Notes: generated by a model not told the origin, from the letters alone. 40,865 bases of DNA from Psychromonas arctica DSM 14288 (GCF_000482725.1 NZ_KI519478.1:315657-356521), one strand, 5' to 3'. Positions 25,824 to 35,661 are shown, counted from the stretch's first letter. Translations and numbers: made by a program.

Positions 25824-26117
25824 TTATTGTGAAAAAATAGAAGGTAGGTTTTTAGGCTGTTTAATACGCACTAATTTATGTCGACTTTGTAAGCCTTTTT
25901 CTACATTAATTGCACTTTTTGCTACCTTAAATTGTTTACTTAAAAACTTCACCAAATGTGCATTTGCTTTGCCATCAACGGGCGGTGCAGTAATGGCTAT
26001 TTTTAACTCTTCACCATGCTGTCCAACAAATTGATCGCGGCTCGCTTTAGGTTGTAAGTAAAGGCGAAGCATTAAGTCCTCGCCTTGATATGAGTAACAA
26101 CTTGGTATTTGGCTCAT
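25824..26117 (-). CDS. yggU: DUF167 family protein YggU
   Basis: The 97-residue protein contains [19 protein letters not shown] and [20 protein letters not shown], the typical core of the small DUF167 alpha/beta family, plus [12 protein letters not shown]. Its biochemical role is unknown. It lies 30 bp after yggT and 8 bp before the DUF4426 gene, inside the operon. Confidence 0.93.
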   Translation of the reverse strand: MSQIPSCYSYQGEDLMLRLYLQPKASRDQFVGQHGEELKIAITAPPVDGKANAHLVKFLSKQFKVAKSAINVEKGLQSRHKLVRIKQPKNLPSIFSQ

Positions 26118-26147
26118 TTATTACTACACCACTTTTTCATCTATAAA

Positions 26148-26693
26148 TTACCCCAATATTTGAGCTAATAGATCGTTGAATAATTTTTCTAAAAATTGTA
26201 AACCTAATAATACCACAAGCATTGATAAGTCTAAGCCGCCCATTGCAGGAATAACGCGACGCACTGGGCTTAAAAGTGGCTCAGTTAATTGAATCATTAC
26301 TGCTTCAATTGGATTTTGCCCTTTACTTACCCAACTTAAAATAGCGCGTATCACTAATATCCAAAAAAGCAGCTTGAATGTGGTGGTGATAACAATTGCC
26401 AGAGCTGAAATCAACATTGCTACAACGGTGATATCAAAGTTTAACACTAGGCTCAATACAAATATTTTGGCCACGGCAACGACAAATGCAAAGATAATCG
26501 TCGCAACGTCTAAGCCACCCAATCCTGGAATAAAACGGCGTAGAGGAGCAACAATCGGTTGTGTGGCTTTTACAATAAATTGGCTAAATGGATTATAAAA
26601 ATCTGCGCGTGCGAGTTGTAACCAGACACGCAATAAAACCACCATAAGATACAGGTCAAATAGAGTATCGATTAAAAAATTAACTGCATTCAT
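26148..26693 (-). CDS. yggT: YggT family membrane protein
   Basis: 181 residues form four membrane segments in two YggT repeats. Each repeat ends in the same type of sequence: PLRRFIPGLGGLDVATIIFA and PVRRVIPAMGGLDLSMLVVL. It is placed after proC and before yggU as in E. coli. Osmotic-stress or division roles have been suggested for the family, but this sequence shows nothing specific. Confidence 0.93.
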   Translation of the reverse strand: MNAVNFLIDTLFDLYLMVVLLRVWLQLARADFYNPFSQFIVKATQPIVAPLRRFIPGLGGLDVATIIFAFVVAVAKIFVLSLVLNFDITVVAMLISALAIVITTTFKLLFWILVIRAILSWVSKGQNPIEAVMIQLTEPLLSPVRRVIPAMGGLDLSMLVVLLGLQFLEKLFNDLLAQILG

Positions 26694-26719
26694 TTACTTA
26701 CTACCTCGTTATAGGACTA

Positions 26720-27544
26720 TTAAAATAGTTTTTCCATTTCTTCACCACGGTCGGATGCTGCTTGCATTGCTTTGGCAACAATCTCAGGCAAACCCAACTC
26801 ATTAAAAGTACGTACTGCTTCAGCCGTTGTACCACCTTTAGATATTACGTTGTTTCTTAAAGTTGTTAAATCCAAGTGTTGATTTTGTTTCACCATCTCT
26901 GCACTACCAATCGCAGATTGTTGTACTAACAGGCGAGCATCGGCTTCACTAAATCCCATTTCGATTGCTTTCTTCTGCATTGATTCCATAAATAGGAAAA
27001 AATAAGCAGGGGCTGAACCCGCTGCTGCAATCACTGCGTTAATTTGTGATTCTTGTGCAACCCATACAATTTCACCGACAGCGCTCATTAATTCACCCGC
27101 GAAGTGTTTATCTTGTTCTGTTGCTTGTTGTGAAGCAAATAACCCTGTCATACCTTTTTGCAAAAGAGACGGCGTATTAGGCATCGTACGGATCACGGCA
27201 GTTTCTTTACCCAAAATAGATTGAAAATGTGATACTGAAACACCGGCTGCAATAGAGATGATTAATTTATTAGTGAGATCAACACCATCATCAACAAGCG
27301 CTTGGCAAACATCCGCCATCATTTGCGGTTTAACACCTAATACGATCACATCCGCCCATTGTGCTGATTGTTTATTATCTTGGCTGCTTGTAATTGAGAG
27401 TTCTGTTACCAATTTTTGGGTGTTGGTTAAGCTTGGTGCTGATGCACAGATTAATTCTGCTGGGTAACCGCCTTTTACTAAGCCGTTAATAATACTACCT
27501 GCCATATTACCTGCACCAATGAAGGTGATTTTTTTATGTTGCAT
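26720..27544 (-). CDS. proC: Pyrroline-5-carboxylate reductase
   Basis: It catalyses the last step of proline synthesis, reduction of pyrroline-5-carboxylate with NAD(P)H. The 274 residues start with the Rossmann fold ITFIGAGNMAGSIINGL, contain VILGVKPQMM and IRTMPNTPSLLQKGMTGL, and end with the P5C-binding domain AAGSAPAYFFLFMESM and ISKGGTTAEAVRTFNELG. The operon spacing is 20 bp after yggS and 26 bp before yggT. Confidence 0.95.
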   Translation of the reverse strand: MQHKKITFIGAGNMAGSIINGLVKGGYPAELICASAPSLTNTQKLVTELSITSSQDNKQSAQWADVIVLGVKPQMMADVCQALVDDGVDLTNKLIISIAAGVSVSHFQSILGKETAVIRTMPNTPSLLQKGMTGLFASQQATEQDKHFAGELMSAVGEIVWVAQESQINAVIAAAGSAPAYFFLFMESMQKKAIEMGFSEADARLLVQQSAIGSAEMVKQNQHLDLTTLRNNVISKGGTTAEAVRTFNELGLPEIVAKAMQAASDRGEEMEKLF

Positions 27545-27564
27545 TATTTTTCCTTACTGTTAAT

Positions 27565-28257
27565 TTATCTTGCGCCAAATATATCTGTGCCAATTCTCAC
27601 CATAGTACTACCACAGGCAATCGCACTTTCCAAGTCACCACTCATGCCCATCGATAATGTATCAATGTCCGGGTATTGTTGTTGCAATGATTGATAAATA
27701 TCATGTAGCGCAGTGAATTGTTGTTCTATTATTTTGGGGTCATCGCTATTTTGTGGAATCGCCATAATGCCCCGCAGTTTTAAACGCGGTAGGCTCTGAA
27801 CTTGTTCTGCTAATTCCATGACCTGTGATAGCGTGGTGCCGGATTTACTTTCTTCACCACTGATATTTACTTGTAAACAAATATTAAGTCTTGGCAGTTC
27901 TGCAGGGCGTTGTTGATTCAAGCGCTCGGCTATTTTTAAGCGATCTACACTTTGCACCCAATCAAAATTCTCCGCCACTGGGCGAGTTTTATTCGATTGT
28001 AGTGGGCCAATAAAATACCAAAAAATAGGTCTGTTAAATTCGCTATCTTGTTTAATTTGTTGAATTTTCTCTATGCTTTCTTGCACATAATTTTCTCCAA
28101 AGTGAGATAATCCCTGTGCAAAAGCTTGTTTGATCAACGAAACCGGCTTGGTTTTGCTGACAGCAAGTAACTGAACTTCGCCTTCGCGCATTGCTTTTAC
28201 GCTAGCTTGAGCTATTTTTTGTTCTACTGCTTCGATATTGTTAGATATATTAGTCAT
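27565..28257 (-). CDS. yggS: YggS/PLPBP family pyridoxal-phosphate homeostasis protein
   Basis: It binds pyridoxal phosphate and balances the PLP pool and amino acid levels; no enzyme activity is known. The 230-residue alanine-racemase-type barrel has the PLP Lys in LLAVSKTKP (near residue 34), HFGENYVQE, FIGPLQSNK, MGMSGDLESAI (phosphate site) and ends VRIGTDIFG. It is the first gene of the operon through hemW and is divergent from pilT by only 19 bp, so the two promoters must overlap the coding starts. Confidence 0.95.
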   Translation of the reverse strand: MTNISNNIEAVEQKIAQASVKAMREGEVQLLAVSKTKPVSLIKQAFAQGLSHFGENYVQESIEKIQQIKQDSEFNRPIFWYFIGPLQSNKTRPVAENFDWVQSVDRLKIAERLNQQRPAELPRLNICLQVNISGEESKSGTTLSQVMELAEQVQSLPRLKLRGIMAIPQNSDDPKIIEQQFTALHDIYQSLQQQYPDIDTLSMGMSGDLESAIACGSTMVRIGTDIFGAR

Positions 28258-28276
28258 ATTATTAGGATTTTAAATT

Positions 28277-29311
28277 ATGGATATAACGGAATTATTAGCC
28301 TTTAGTGTAAAGCATAAAGCTTCAGATCTACACCTTTCTGCAGGTGTTCCTCCAATGATTCGAGTTGATGGAGAAGTACGCAAAATAAATGTCCCTGCAT
28401 TAGAGCATAAAGAAGTAAATAGTTTAATCTACGACATTATGGATGATAAGCAGCGTAAGGACTTTGAAGAACAGCTAGAAACTGACTTTTCCTTTGAAAT
28501 TCCAGACCTTGCTCGTTTTCGTGTTAATGCTTTTAATCAAAATCGTGGCGCTGGTGCAGTATTTCGTACGATTCCAAGTAAAGTGTTAACGTTAGATGAA
28601 ATTAATGCGCCCCCTATTTTTAAGAAAATTTCTGATTTGTCACGTGGTTTAGTCCTAGTGACAGGAGCAACAGGGTCAGGTAAGTCAACGACGTTAGCTG
28701 CCATGATTGATTATATTAATGATCATCGCCATGAGCATATTCTGACCATCGAAGACCCTATTGAGTTTGTGCATGAATCTAAAAAAGCACTGATCAATCA
28801 ACGTGAAGTTCATAAAGATACCCTCAGTTTTGAAAGTGCATTACGCAGTGCATTACGTGAAGATCCCGATGTTATTTTGGTGGGGGAAATGCGTGATTTA
28901 GAAACCATTCGTTTAGCTTTAACAGCAGCAGAAACGGGACACTTAGTGTTTGGCACATTACATACCACGTCAGCAGCCAAAACCGTTGACCGTATTGTGG
29001 ATGTATTTCCTGCTGCAGAGAAAAGTATGGTTCGTTCAATGTTATCTGAATCTCTACGTGCGGTAATTTCACAAACCTTATTAAAAAGGCATGGTGGCGG
29101 TCGTGTTGCTGCACATGAAATTATGATGGGGATCCCTGCAATTCGTAATTTAATTCGTGAAGATAAAGTGGCGCAAATGTATTCGGTTATTCAAACAGGT
29201 ATGGTGCACGGTATGCAAACACTGGATCAAAGCTTGCGTGATTTAGTTAGTCAAGGCACTGTTTCTTATGAAGATGCTGCGACTAAAGCCATGGATCCAA
29301 AATCTCTCTAG
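28277..29311 (+). CDS. pilT: PilT, type IV pilus retraction ATPase
   Basis: This cytoplasmic hexameric ATPase powers pilus retraction and twitching. At 344 residues it is full length. It has Walker A GATGSGKST (residues 130-138), the Asp box ILTIEDPIEFVH, the His box TGHLVFGTLHTTSAAKTVDR and Walker B DPDVILVGEMRD, with the C-terminal AIRNLIREDK retraction motif. It is followed by pilU within 10 bp. The pilT-pilU pair next to yggS is a widely conserved gammaproteobacterial arrangement. Confidence 0.96.
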   Translation: MDITELLAFSVKHKASDLHLSAGVPPMIRVDGEVRKINVPALEHKEVNSLIYDIMDDKQRKDFEEQLETDFSFEIPDLARFRVNAFNQNRGAGAVFRTIPSKVLTLDEINAPPIFKKISDLSRGLVLVTGATGSGKSTTLAAMIDYINDHRHEHILTIEDPIEFVHESKKALINQREVHKDTLSFESALRSALREDPDVILVGEMRDLETIRLALTAAETGHLVFGTLHTTSAAKTVDRIVDVFPAAEKSMVRSMLSESLRAVISQTLLKRHGGGRVAAHEIMMGIPAIRNLIREDKVAQMYSVIQTGMVHGMQTLDQSLRDLVSQGTVSYEDAATKAMDPKSL

Positions 29312-29320
29312 GAAATGCTA

Positions 29321-30433
29321 ATGCTCGAACAGTTATTAAGTGAGTTGGTCAATAAAAAAGCTTCTGATTTATATATAGCGGTAGGGTTGCCGCCTACAAT
29401 TAAGGTCAATGGTAAGCTGAAATCGTTAACCGATCAGAATCTGACTGAGGGTGGAATATATAATTTGCTGGCCGAAGCATTCGAAACAGAACGTATTGCT
29501 GAGTTTAAAAAGAAAAAAGAAGCGAACTTTGCGCTTAATTTACCGGATACCGGCCGTTTTCGAGTCAGCGCTTTTATGCAAAAAGATACGCCGAGTATGG
29601 TTATTCGGCATTTGAAAAGTAAGATCCCAACCTTCGAAGAGTTATATTTACCTGAGCAATTAAAAAAAACCTGCATGGCAAAGCGAGGCTTGATTTTATT
29701 TGTGGGGGCGACGGGAGCCGGTAAATCAACAACTCAAGCCGCCATGATTGGTTATCGTAATCAGCATGCTTCAGGCCATATTTTAACCGTTGAAGACCCG
29801 ATCGAATTTGTACATGAACATGGCCGTTCAGTAGTCACGCAACGTGAAGTTGGGCTTGATACCGATTCTTTTGAAGAGGCATTACGTAATTCATTACGCC
29901 AAGCTGCTGATGTAATTGTACAAGGTGAAATTCGTACGTATGAGACCTTGCACCACGCTATTACGTTTGCTGAAACGGGGCATTTATGCATGGGGACTTT
30001 ACATGCTAATAACGCAAATCAAGCGCTAGATCGAATGTTGCGCATGGTACCAGAAGAAACACAACGTCAATTTTTGTTTGATCTATCGATCAATTTAACA
30101 GCGGTGATCGCACAGCACTTAATTCCCACTTCGGATGGTAAAGGTAGTATTGCCGCTTTTGAAATTATGCTTAATACGCCTACATTAGAAGAAGCGATTC
30201 GTAATGGCGACTTGCATTTATTAAAAGATATTATGAAGGTTTCGGGCACCTATGGAATGCAAACTTTTGATCAGGCATTATTACATTTATATTTAGAGGG
30301 AAAAATTGGTTATAATGAAGCACTAGCTCATGCTGATTCTGCCAATGATCTACGCTTGAGAATTAAGTTAAAAGCAAAAGAGAATGGAATAACTTCTAAT
30401 TCTGAGATGTTAAGTGATCTCCATATCGTCTGA
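29321..30433 (+). CDS. pilU: PilU, PilT-dependent retraction ATPase
   Basis: This PilT paralogue assists retraction. It has Walker A GATGAGKST, the Asp box ILTVEDPIEFVHEHGRSVVT, a Walker B region AADVIVQGEIRTYET and the His box TGHLCMGTLHANNANQALDR. The start chosen is the second ATG (29321), because AGGA lies 7 nt before it; the ATG at 29315 would add two residues. With ~370 residues it has the usual PilU length. A strong terminator follows. Confidence 0.94.
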   Translation: MLEQLLSELVNKKASDLYIAVGLPPTIKVNGKLKSLTDQNLTEGGIYNLLAEAFETERIAEFKKKKEANFALNLPDTGRFRVSAFMQKDTPSMVIRHLKSKIPTFEELYLPEQLKKTCMAKRGLILFVGATGAGKSTTQAAMIGYRNQHASGHILTVEDPIEFVHEHGRSVVTQREVGLDTDSFEEALRNSLRQAADVIVQGEIRTYETLHHAITFAETGHLCMGTLHANNANQALDRMLRMVPEETQRQFLFDLSINLTAVIAQHLIPTSDGKGSIAAFEIMLNTPTLEEAIRNGDLHLLKDIMKVSGTYGMQTFDQALLHLYLEGKIGYNEALAHADSANDLRLRIKLKAKENGITSNSEMLSDLHIV

Positions 30434-30457
30434 TATCCGTTGATTAAATGATAGCCC

Positions 30458-30489
30458 AAACAAAGCGCTTATTGAGCGCTTTGTTTTTA
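30458..30489 (+). terminator. Terminator of pilT-pilU
   Basis: AAACAAAGCGCT/AGCGCTTTGTTT, a 12-bp perfect stem with a 5-nt loop, is followed by TTTAT. It lies 25 nt past the pilU stop and ends only about 15 nt before the yaaA start, so yaaA must have its own control within that short space or rely on read-through. Confidence 0.9.
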
Positions 30490-30505
30490 TAGATTAGGAA
30501 AAAAC

Positions 30506-31282
30506 ATGATAGTTGTAATATCTCCAGCCAAAACCTTAGACTTTGAAACTCCTGCTACAACGCCGGAGTTCACGACTGCAAATTTATTAGAGCAGAGTCA
30601 GTTATTAATAAATCGTTGCCAACAGTTATCAATGCAAGATATTGCTTCATTAATGAAAGTGAGTGATAAAATTGCAGGATTAAATGTTGCTCGTTTTGCT
30701 GAGTGGAAAAAACCTTTGCAGTTAGAAAATAATACCAAACAATGCTTATTTGCTTTTAAAGGCGATGTTTATACTGGTTTAGAGGCGGAAACATTAAGCG
30801 ATCATACGTTACAATATGCGCAACAAAATTTGCGAATATTATCAGGCTTATATGGCTTATTGCGTCCATTAGACTTAATGTTAGCTTACCGACTTGAAAT
30901 GGGAACACGTTTAGATAATGAACGTGGTACTAACCTTTATCAGTTTTGGGGGGATTTAATCACTGAGCAGCTAAACCTTAATTTAACGGCACAAGATTCG
31001 CCATATCTAGTTAACCTAGCGTCTAATGAATATTTTAAAGCGGTAAAAACAAAGGCATTAAAAGCCACTGTGATCACGCCTATTTTTAAAGATCAAAAAA
31101 ATGGTCAATATAAAGTCATTAGTTTTTATGCAAAAAAAGCGCGTGGATTAATGGCCCGTTATATTATGGAAAATGAAATTACTGATATTAAACAATTAAA
31201 AGAGTTTACTGTCGGCGGATATTATTTTGTAGCGGCAGCATCCACTGAGACTGATTTAGTCTTTCAACGTGATGAGCAATAA
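30506..31282 (+). CDS. yaaA: YaaA, peroxide stress-resistance protein
   Basis: The 258 residues equal the E. coli protein in length and carry the family landmarks VVISPAKTLDF at the N terminus, FAFKGDVYTGL, RILSGLYGLLRPLDLM near 110, ANEYF-like VNLASNEYFKAVK, and FYAKKARGLMARYI. YaaA lowers intracellular free iron during H2O2 stress and binds DNA. It follows the pilU terminator directly, and AGGAAAAAAC gives a ribosome site before the ATG. Confidence 0.94.
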   Translation: MIVVISPAKTLDFETPATTPEFTTANLLEQSQLLINRCQQLSMQDIASLMKVSDKIAGLNVARFAEWKKPLQLENNTKQCLFAFKGDVYTGLEAETLSDHTLQYAQQNLRILSGLYGLLRPLDLMLAYRLEMGTRLDNERGTNLYQFWGDLITEQLNLNLTAQDSPYLVNLASNEYFKAVKTKALKATVITPIFKDQKNGQYKVISFYAKKARGLMARYIMENEITDIKQLKEFTVGGYYFVAAASTETDLVFQRDEQ

Positions 31283-31306
31283 GATTTATTGTGTTGTTAT
31301 TAGTTA

Positions 31307-31494
31307 ACCTAATTGTAACTACTCAGGCCGTCGCTATTTAAGCCTATTTCTTCGTTGAAAAATGCTCATTTAAACCACTAAACTGCGCTTTTTCGCCTTG
31401 AACTAAGCATAAATAGCTTAGCCCTGAGCATTTACGTTTTTATTTTGGTAAAAAGCACTCAGTTTTAATGAGTGCTGAGTAGTTACACCTAATT
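31307..31494. mobile_element. 172-bp MITE with 12-bp terminal repeats and 8-bp target duplication
   Basis: The element runs from 31315 (GTAACTACTCAG) to 31486 (CTGAGTAGTTAC): exact 12-bp terminal inverted repeats. The 8-bp direct repeat ACCTAATT flanks it on both sides (31307-31314 and 31487-31494). Ends beginning GTAA together with an 8-bp duplication are typical of the IS66 family. It encodes no protein. The interior has secondary inverted repeats (CTATTTAAGC with GCATAAATAG) and a hairpin AGCACTCA/TGAGTGCT near the right end. It is probably moved in trans by an IS66 transposase not in this window. Confidence 0.85.
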
Positions 31495-31518
31495 TAAGCA
31501 CTTTAATGAAGTAATAAT

Positions 31519-31559
31519 AAAAAGCCCAAGCGTTAAATTATTTAACACTTGGGCCTTTT
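31519..31559. terminator. Bidirectional terminator between yaaA and yigL
   Basis: AAAAAGCCCAAG…CTTGGGCCTTTT with the inner arms GTTAAA/TTTAAC gives a long stem with A- and T-runs on either side. It serves two convergent genes. Confidence 0.85.
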
Positions 31560-31686
31560 GGTTAAACCTGATGCTTCTAATATCTCGTTCTTTAAGTCAT
31601 TAACTATCTTGTTTGAGGCTTTGAGGCATTGACGTATTGCTTAGTTGATATTTAGATTACCAAGCCTCAGGATTTAGTTGCAGTGA

Positions 31687-32484
31687 TTAAGCGTTATTTA
31701 ATATTGCATTCAGTTTAACTGCTACACCATGTTCTTTAGATGAGGTGGTTATTTCCGCATCTGGCAACGCTTTTATTAAATCCTTTTGAGCATTGGCCAT
31801 CAATACCGCTTTTCCTGCCCCGCGTAACATTTCGACATCATTCATACCATCACCAAAAGCAATGCTTTGTTGGGCATTTAAATTCATTGTTTTTAAGACT
31901 GCTTCAACTGCTGCACCTTTATTGGTAGTTGCTTCCATGACTTCTAAACATTTATCTAGTGAGAAAGTAAGGTTAACTCGGCCTGTAAATTGTTGCTTCA
32001 ACTGTTGGTAAATAACATCTAATTTATCCCTTTCTCCCCAGAAGAATATTTTTATGGCATTCGATTTATCTATTGTATTTAAATCGACCGCTTGGCAATA
32101 GAAGGCAGTATCTATTGTCATTCCCACTAGTTCTTGAATAGAAAAATTAGCGTACCACTGTTGGTCTGTAAATAAGTTGATTTGAACAGATGGATCAAAG
32201 TCTTGCTCGCATATGGCGGTTGCAATATCGGTAGGCAAATTTTGCTTTAAAATAATTTCCCCTTCTTTGTTATGTACACGAGCGCCATTTGAGGTGATCA
32301 GATAAATCGGGTCTCCTAAGTCATCTTGTATTTTCTTCGCTTCTATATAATGGCGACCTGTTGCAATAACAAATTTTCTATCGTCTTGTAACCAACGATG
32401 AACACTTTCTTTAGTTTGTGTTGATACTTTATGATCTGGACCGAGTAATGTGCCATCAAGATCTGAAATAGCTATTTTGTACAT
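31687..32484 (-). CDS. yigL: Cof-type HAD phosphatase YigL (pyridoxal phosphatase type)
   Basis: The protein has 265 residues with the Cof/HAD IIB layout. Motif 1 is ISDLDGTLL (D8, D10), motif 2 is VIATGRHY, the cap domain spans ~85-190, the Lys motif is in EATTNKGAAV, and motif 4 is AFGDGMNDVEML. The E. coli YigL dephosphorylates pyridoxal phosphate and sugar phosphates. Its place after pldB is the same as in E. coli (pldB-yigL). The start overlaps the last 13 bp of pldB, showing translational coupling. Confidence 0.9.
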   Translation of the reverse strand: MYKIAISDLDGTLLGPDHKVSTQTKESVHRWLQDDRKFVIATGRHYIEAKKIQDDLGDPIYLITSNGARVHNKEGEIILKQNLPTDIATAICEQDFDPSVQINLFTDQQWYANFSIQELVGMTIDTAFYCQAVDLNTIDKSNAIKIFFWGERDKLDVIYQQLKQQFTGRVNLTFSLDKCLEVMEATTNKGAAVEAVLKTMNLNAQQSIAFGDGMNDVEMLRGAGKAVLMANAQKDLIKALPDAEITTSSKEHGVAVKLNAILNNA

Positions 32485-33644
32485 GTCAGCTTACCTTGTT
32501 GAGATTGTTTAAAAAAATCAAGTACTGCGGTGATAGCAGGTATCCTGTATTTATCTTGTTCTAATAATAATTCATGTTGTGCGTTGGCTATTGTTATAAA
32601 TTGGTTGTGTTGACAGCGAGTGTTATTTGCAAAGAATGCTTGTTGTCCTTCAGCCGTCACAATCGAATCTGCACCTGCTTGAATAACGATCATAGGAATA
32701 TCTATTTGAGCAGCATCAGTAATCGCTTTTTCACTGGCATATAAACTTTCATTTACCCAGCGCATGCTTGGTCCACCCAGTTGAGTTTTAGTGTTTATTT
32801 CAAAGGTGCTCAATGCAGAGCGATAGCGTTTTTCACTGCTGGTTAAACTATTACCTTCAAAAGGATTACTAAAGTAAGGACCTGAACCCGGGGCATAACA
32901 TGCTAAATCACTAAACCAAGCGCAGATTAAATCACTTATATAACTGATCAACTTGGCAAGAAAAGCAGGCAGAGCACCTAGGTTGATAGAAAACATGGGA
33001 CTAAAAAATGCACTTGCTTGAAAAGGGTGTGCTTGTTGTTGCAGATATAACGCACTAATAGTGCCACCCATTGAGTGAGATAATAAAAAACGTGAATGGT
33101 ATTTTGTGTCTAATTGTAATGTTTCAACAAAAGTCGTTAAATCCACCACATAATCTTGAAATGCTTGTACATGGCCACGATGTGCATCCCCACCAAGGCG
33201 ACTAGATAACCCCTGGCCTCGATGGTCAATTAAAAAAATATCATACCCTTGCTGATTTAATTCAAAGACGAGCTCTTTATATTTGAGGGTCGACTCATTT
33301 CTACCTTGGCTGATCACTATTGCGTTAGCTTGGCCAGTTGCAATATGAATGGTATGGATAGTACCCCCATTGATACTTTCAAAGGTGTTTACTTTGGCAT
33401 TCTCATTCCAAAAACGATTAATCGCGGGTGAGAATTGATCATCAAGTAGGGCTTCTGTATTAAGATGGTATTTATTATCTAGAAAATTTTCAGTTTTACT
33501 TTCTGGCTGTGCTTTATTTTCTAATTGTGTCTTATCTTCTAACTGTATCTTATCTTCTAACATAGTAGGGCTGGCCTGCATTGTTGGATGAAACAATATG
33601 GACAGAATAGGTAATAACCTTAAAATACGAATCAAGCACACCAT
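32472..33644 (-). CDS. pldB: PldB-type lysophospholipase / alpha-beta hydrolase
   Basis: This alpha/beta hydrolase has the nucleophile elbow LSHSMGG and the lid-region HRGQGLSSR, with a late catalytic Asp in QAGADSIV and His in ANAQHELL. By position (before yigL) and sequence it is PldB, which cleaves lysophospholipids at the membrane. The open frame extends to 33731, but its first ATG lies inside the proS terminator. I prefer the ATG at 33644, which begins a signal-like segment (MVCLIRILRLLPILSIL); this gives ~390 residues. Residues after it contain a short repeated stretch (LEDKIQ, LEDKTQ, LENKAQ, PESKTE), coded by 18-bp tandem repeats. Confidence 0.85.
   Translation of the reverse strand: MVCLIRILRLLPILSILFHPTMQASPTMLEDKIQLEDKTQLENKAQPESKTENFLDNKYHLNTEALLDDQFSPAINRFWNENAKVNTFESINGGTIHTIHIATGQANAIVISQGRNESTLKYKELVFELNQQGYDIFLIDHRGQGLSSRLGGDAHRGHVQAFQDYVVDLTTFVETLQLDTKYHSRFLLSHSMGGTISALYLQQQAHPFQASAFFSPMFSINLGALPAFLAKLISYISDLICAWFSDLACYAPGSGPYFSNPFEGNSLTSSEKRYRSALSTFEINTKTQLGGPSMRWVNESLYASEKAITDAAQIDIPMIVIQAGADSIVTAEGQQAFFANNTRCQHNQFITIANAQHELLLEQDKYRIPAITAVLDFFKQSQQGKLTCTK
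33495..33564. repeat. 18-bp in-frame tandem repeat in pldB
   Basis: Units at 33495, 33513, 33531 and 33549 differ by a few bases. On the coding strand each gives a six-residue unit such as LEDKTQ. The repeat lies between the signal-like segment and the hydrolase domain, where length changes would be tolerated. Confidence 0.85.
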
Positions 33645-33720
33645 ATAACATCCATTTCTAGTCCAATAATTTTTAATCTTAATGTAATTTAGCACAATCA
33701 TGAACGTATATTTTAGGCAT

Positions 33721-33749
33721 AAAAAAACCACACTTCAAAAGTGTGGTTT
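33721..33749 (-). terminator. Terminator of proS
   Basis: AAACCACACTT/AAGTGTGGTTT, an 11-bp stem with a 3-nt loop, is followed on the minus strand by a T-run. It lies about 23 nt past the proS stop codon. Confidence 0.9.
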
Positions 33750-33771
33750 ATCAATCAGAGTTGGATAGGGT

Positions 33772-35496
33772 TTATTTTGCTAATTTTGCTTTAATAAACG
33801 CAATCACTTCTTCAATCTTAACTTCTTGTTTTTCGCCTGAAGCACGATCTTTATATTCTATAACACCGTTATCAATACTACGGTCACCAATGACCAGTGT
33901 ATGTGGGATACCAATCAATTCAGCATCGGCAAACATAATACCAGGGCGTTCTTTTCGGTCATCTAAGAGTACTTCAATACCTGCTGCTTGTAACTCTGCG
34001 TAATATTGCTCTGCTAAATCAGCAACACGATGTGATTTTTTCATGTTCATTGGCACAATCACAACGGAGAAAGGAGCGAGTACATCATTCCAGATAATGC
34101 CATTCTCATCATTGTTTTGCTCAATCGCTGCTGCCACAATACGTGAAATACCTACGCCGTAACAACCCATGGTCATTACTTGGTTTTTTCCTTGTTGATT
34201 TAAGACTGCTGCATTCATTGCCTGAGCATAAGTATCGCCTAATTGGAAAATATGGCCCACTTCAATACCGCGTGCAATCGATAGCGTGCCTTGACCACAT
34301 GGGCTTGGATCGCCTTCAACCACATCACGTAAATCTGCGACTTCATAATCAGTAATATCACGATCCCAGTTAACACCTGTTAAATGTTTACCTGTTTCAT
34401 TAGCACCACAAACAAAGTCAGCTAGTTTTTCAGCTGCACGGTCAACAATAGTACGGATAGTTAAGCCTTTAGGTCCAATTGAACCCGCCTCACAATTTGC
34501 CGTTTCTAGAATTTGTTGAGCATTGGCAAAACACAGCGGGCTTGCAATACCTTCAATATGTTCAACTTTGATTTCATTTAAGTTGTGATCACCACGTAAC
34601 ACTAATGCAATCACAGGGATAGTTTTGCCTTCTTCTGCTTCACCTTGCACTAATAATGTTTTAACAACTTGCGAAGGAGCAATGTTAAGTGATTGACTAA
34701 CATCTTCAATAGTATGTGCATTAGGCGTGTCGATAACGTTAATATCTGCAGTTGCTGCTGGGCGATCAAATGCAGGCGCAATAGCCTCTGCTTTTTCAAT
34801 GTTTGCTGCATAATCACTTTGATCTGAAAATACGATAGCATCTTCACCACTCTGTGCTAACACGTGGAATTCATGTGACGCACTACCACCTATACTGCCT
34901 GTATCTGCAATTACTGCACGGTATTCTAAACCTAAGCGATCAAAGATACGGCAGTAGGCATCGAACATATTTTGATAGGTTTTTTCTAAACACTCTTGAT
35001 CCAAGTGGAAAGTGTAAGCGTCTTTCATGGTGAATTCACGAGTACGCATCACTCCAAAACGAGGGCGAGTTTCGTCACGGAATTTAGTTTGAATTTGAAA
35101 TAAGTTTAATGGTAACTGTTTGTAGCTGTTAACTTCTTTACGTACTAATTCAGTGATCACTTCTTCGTGTGTTGGCCCTAGGACAAAATCACGGTTGTGG
35201 CGATCTTTTATACGCAATAATTCTCCACCAAATTTATCCCAACGTCCTGACTCTTGCCATAAATCAGCAGGCTGAACGACGGGCATTAATATCTCTATAG
35301 AACCAGCACGTTCCATTTCTTCTCGTACAATGTTTTCTACTTTACGTAAAACACGTAAACCAGTTGGTAACCAAGTATATAATCCAGATGCTATTTTGCG
35401 GATCATACCTGCGCGTAACATCAGTTGGTGGCTGGCAATTACTGCATCACTTGGTGCTTCTTTTTGAGTGGATAATAAATAATTGGTAGTACGCAT
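33772..35496 (-). CDS. proS: Prolyl-tRNA synthetase, bacterial type with editing domain
   Basis: It charges tRNA-Pro. The 574 residues match the bacterial type. Class II motif 1 lies in the [13 protein letters not shown] region, motif 2 in [19 protein letters not shown], and motif 3 in [17 protein letters not shown] near 445. The INS (YbaK-like) editing domain, residues ~225-400, removes mischarged Ala. The anticodon-binding domain follows to the C terminus. It has its own terminator and is divergent from the rhomboid gene. Confidence 0.96.
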   Translation of the reverse strand: MRTTNYLLSTQKEAPSDAVIASHQLMLRAGMIRKIASGLYTWLPTGLRVLRKVENIVREEMERAGSIEILMPVVQPADLWQESGRWDKFGGELLRIKDRHNRDFVLGPTHEEVITELVRKEVNSYKQLPLNLFQIQTKFRDETRPRFGVMRTREFTMKDAYTFHLDQECLEKTYQNMFDAYCRIFDRLGLEYRAVIADTGSIGGSASHEFHVLAQSGEDAIVFSDQSDYAANIEKAEAIAPAFDRPAATADINVIDTPNAHTIEDVSQSLNIAPSQVVKTLLVQGEAEEGKTIPVIALVLRGDHNLNEIKVEHIEGIASPLCFANAQQILETANCEAGSIGPKGLTIRTIVDRAAEKLADFVCGANETGKHLTGVNWDRDITDYEVADLRDVVEGDPSPCGQGTLSIARGIEVGHIFQLGDTYAQAMNAAVLNQQGKNQVMTMGCYGVGISRIVAAAIEQNNDENGIIWNDVLAPFSVVIVPMNMKKSHRVADLAEQYYAELQAAGIEVLLDDRKERPGIMFADAELIGIPHTLVIGDRSIDNGVIEYKDRASGEKQEVKIEEVIAFIKAKLAK

Positions 35497-35661
35497 GGTG
35501 ATCCTTGTTGATAGTTAGCTATCTTATTGCGAATATAAAAGTTGGCTGATTTTAACAGTCGATTGCTGTGGACTAAAGCATTGTTAATCGATTTATCTAA
35601 ATAATATTGTTTTTTTAGCTGGAATTTGGTTAGTTTTAGACTCTAACTAAGAGGAACCCCT

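Larger units (their letters stand above)
31283..31686. other. Intergenic region between convergent yaaA and yigL
   Basis: About 400 bp holding a complete 172-bp MITE with its target duplication and a strong bidirectional terminator (31519-31559). No other gene is visible in it. Confidence 0.8.
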
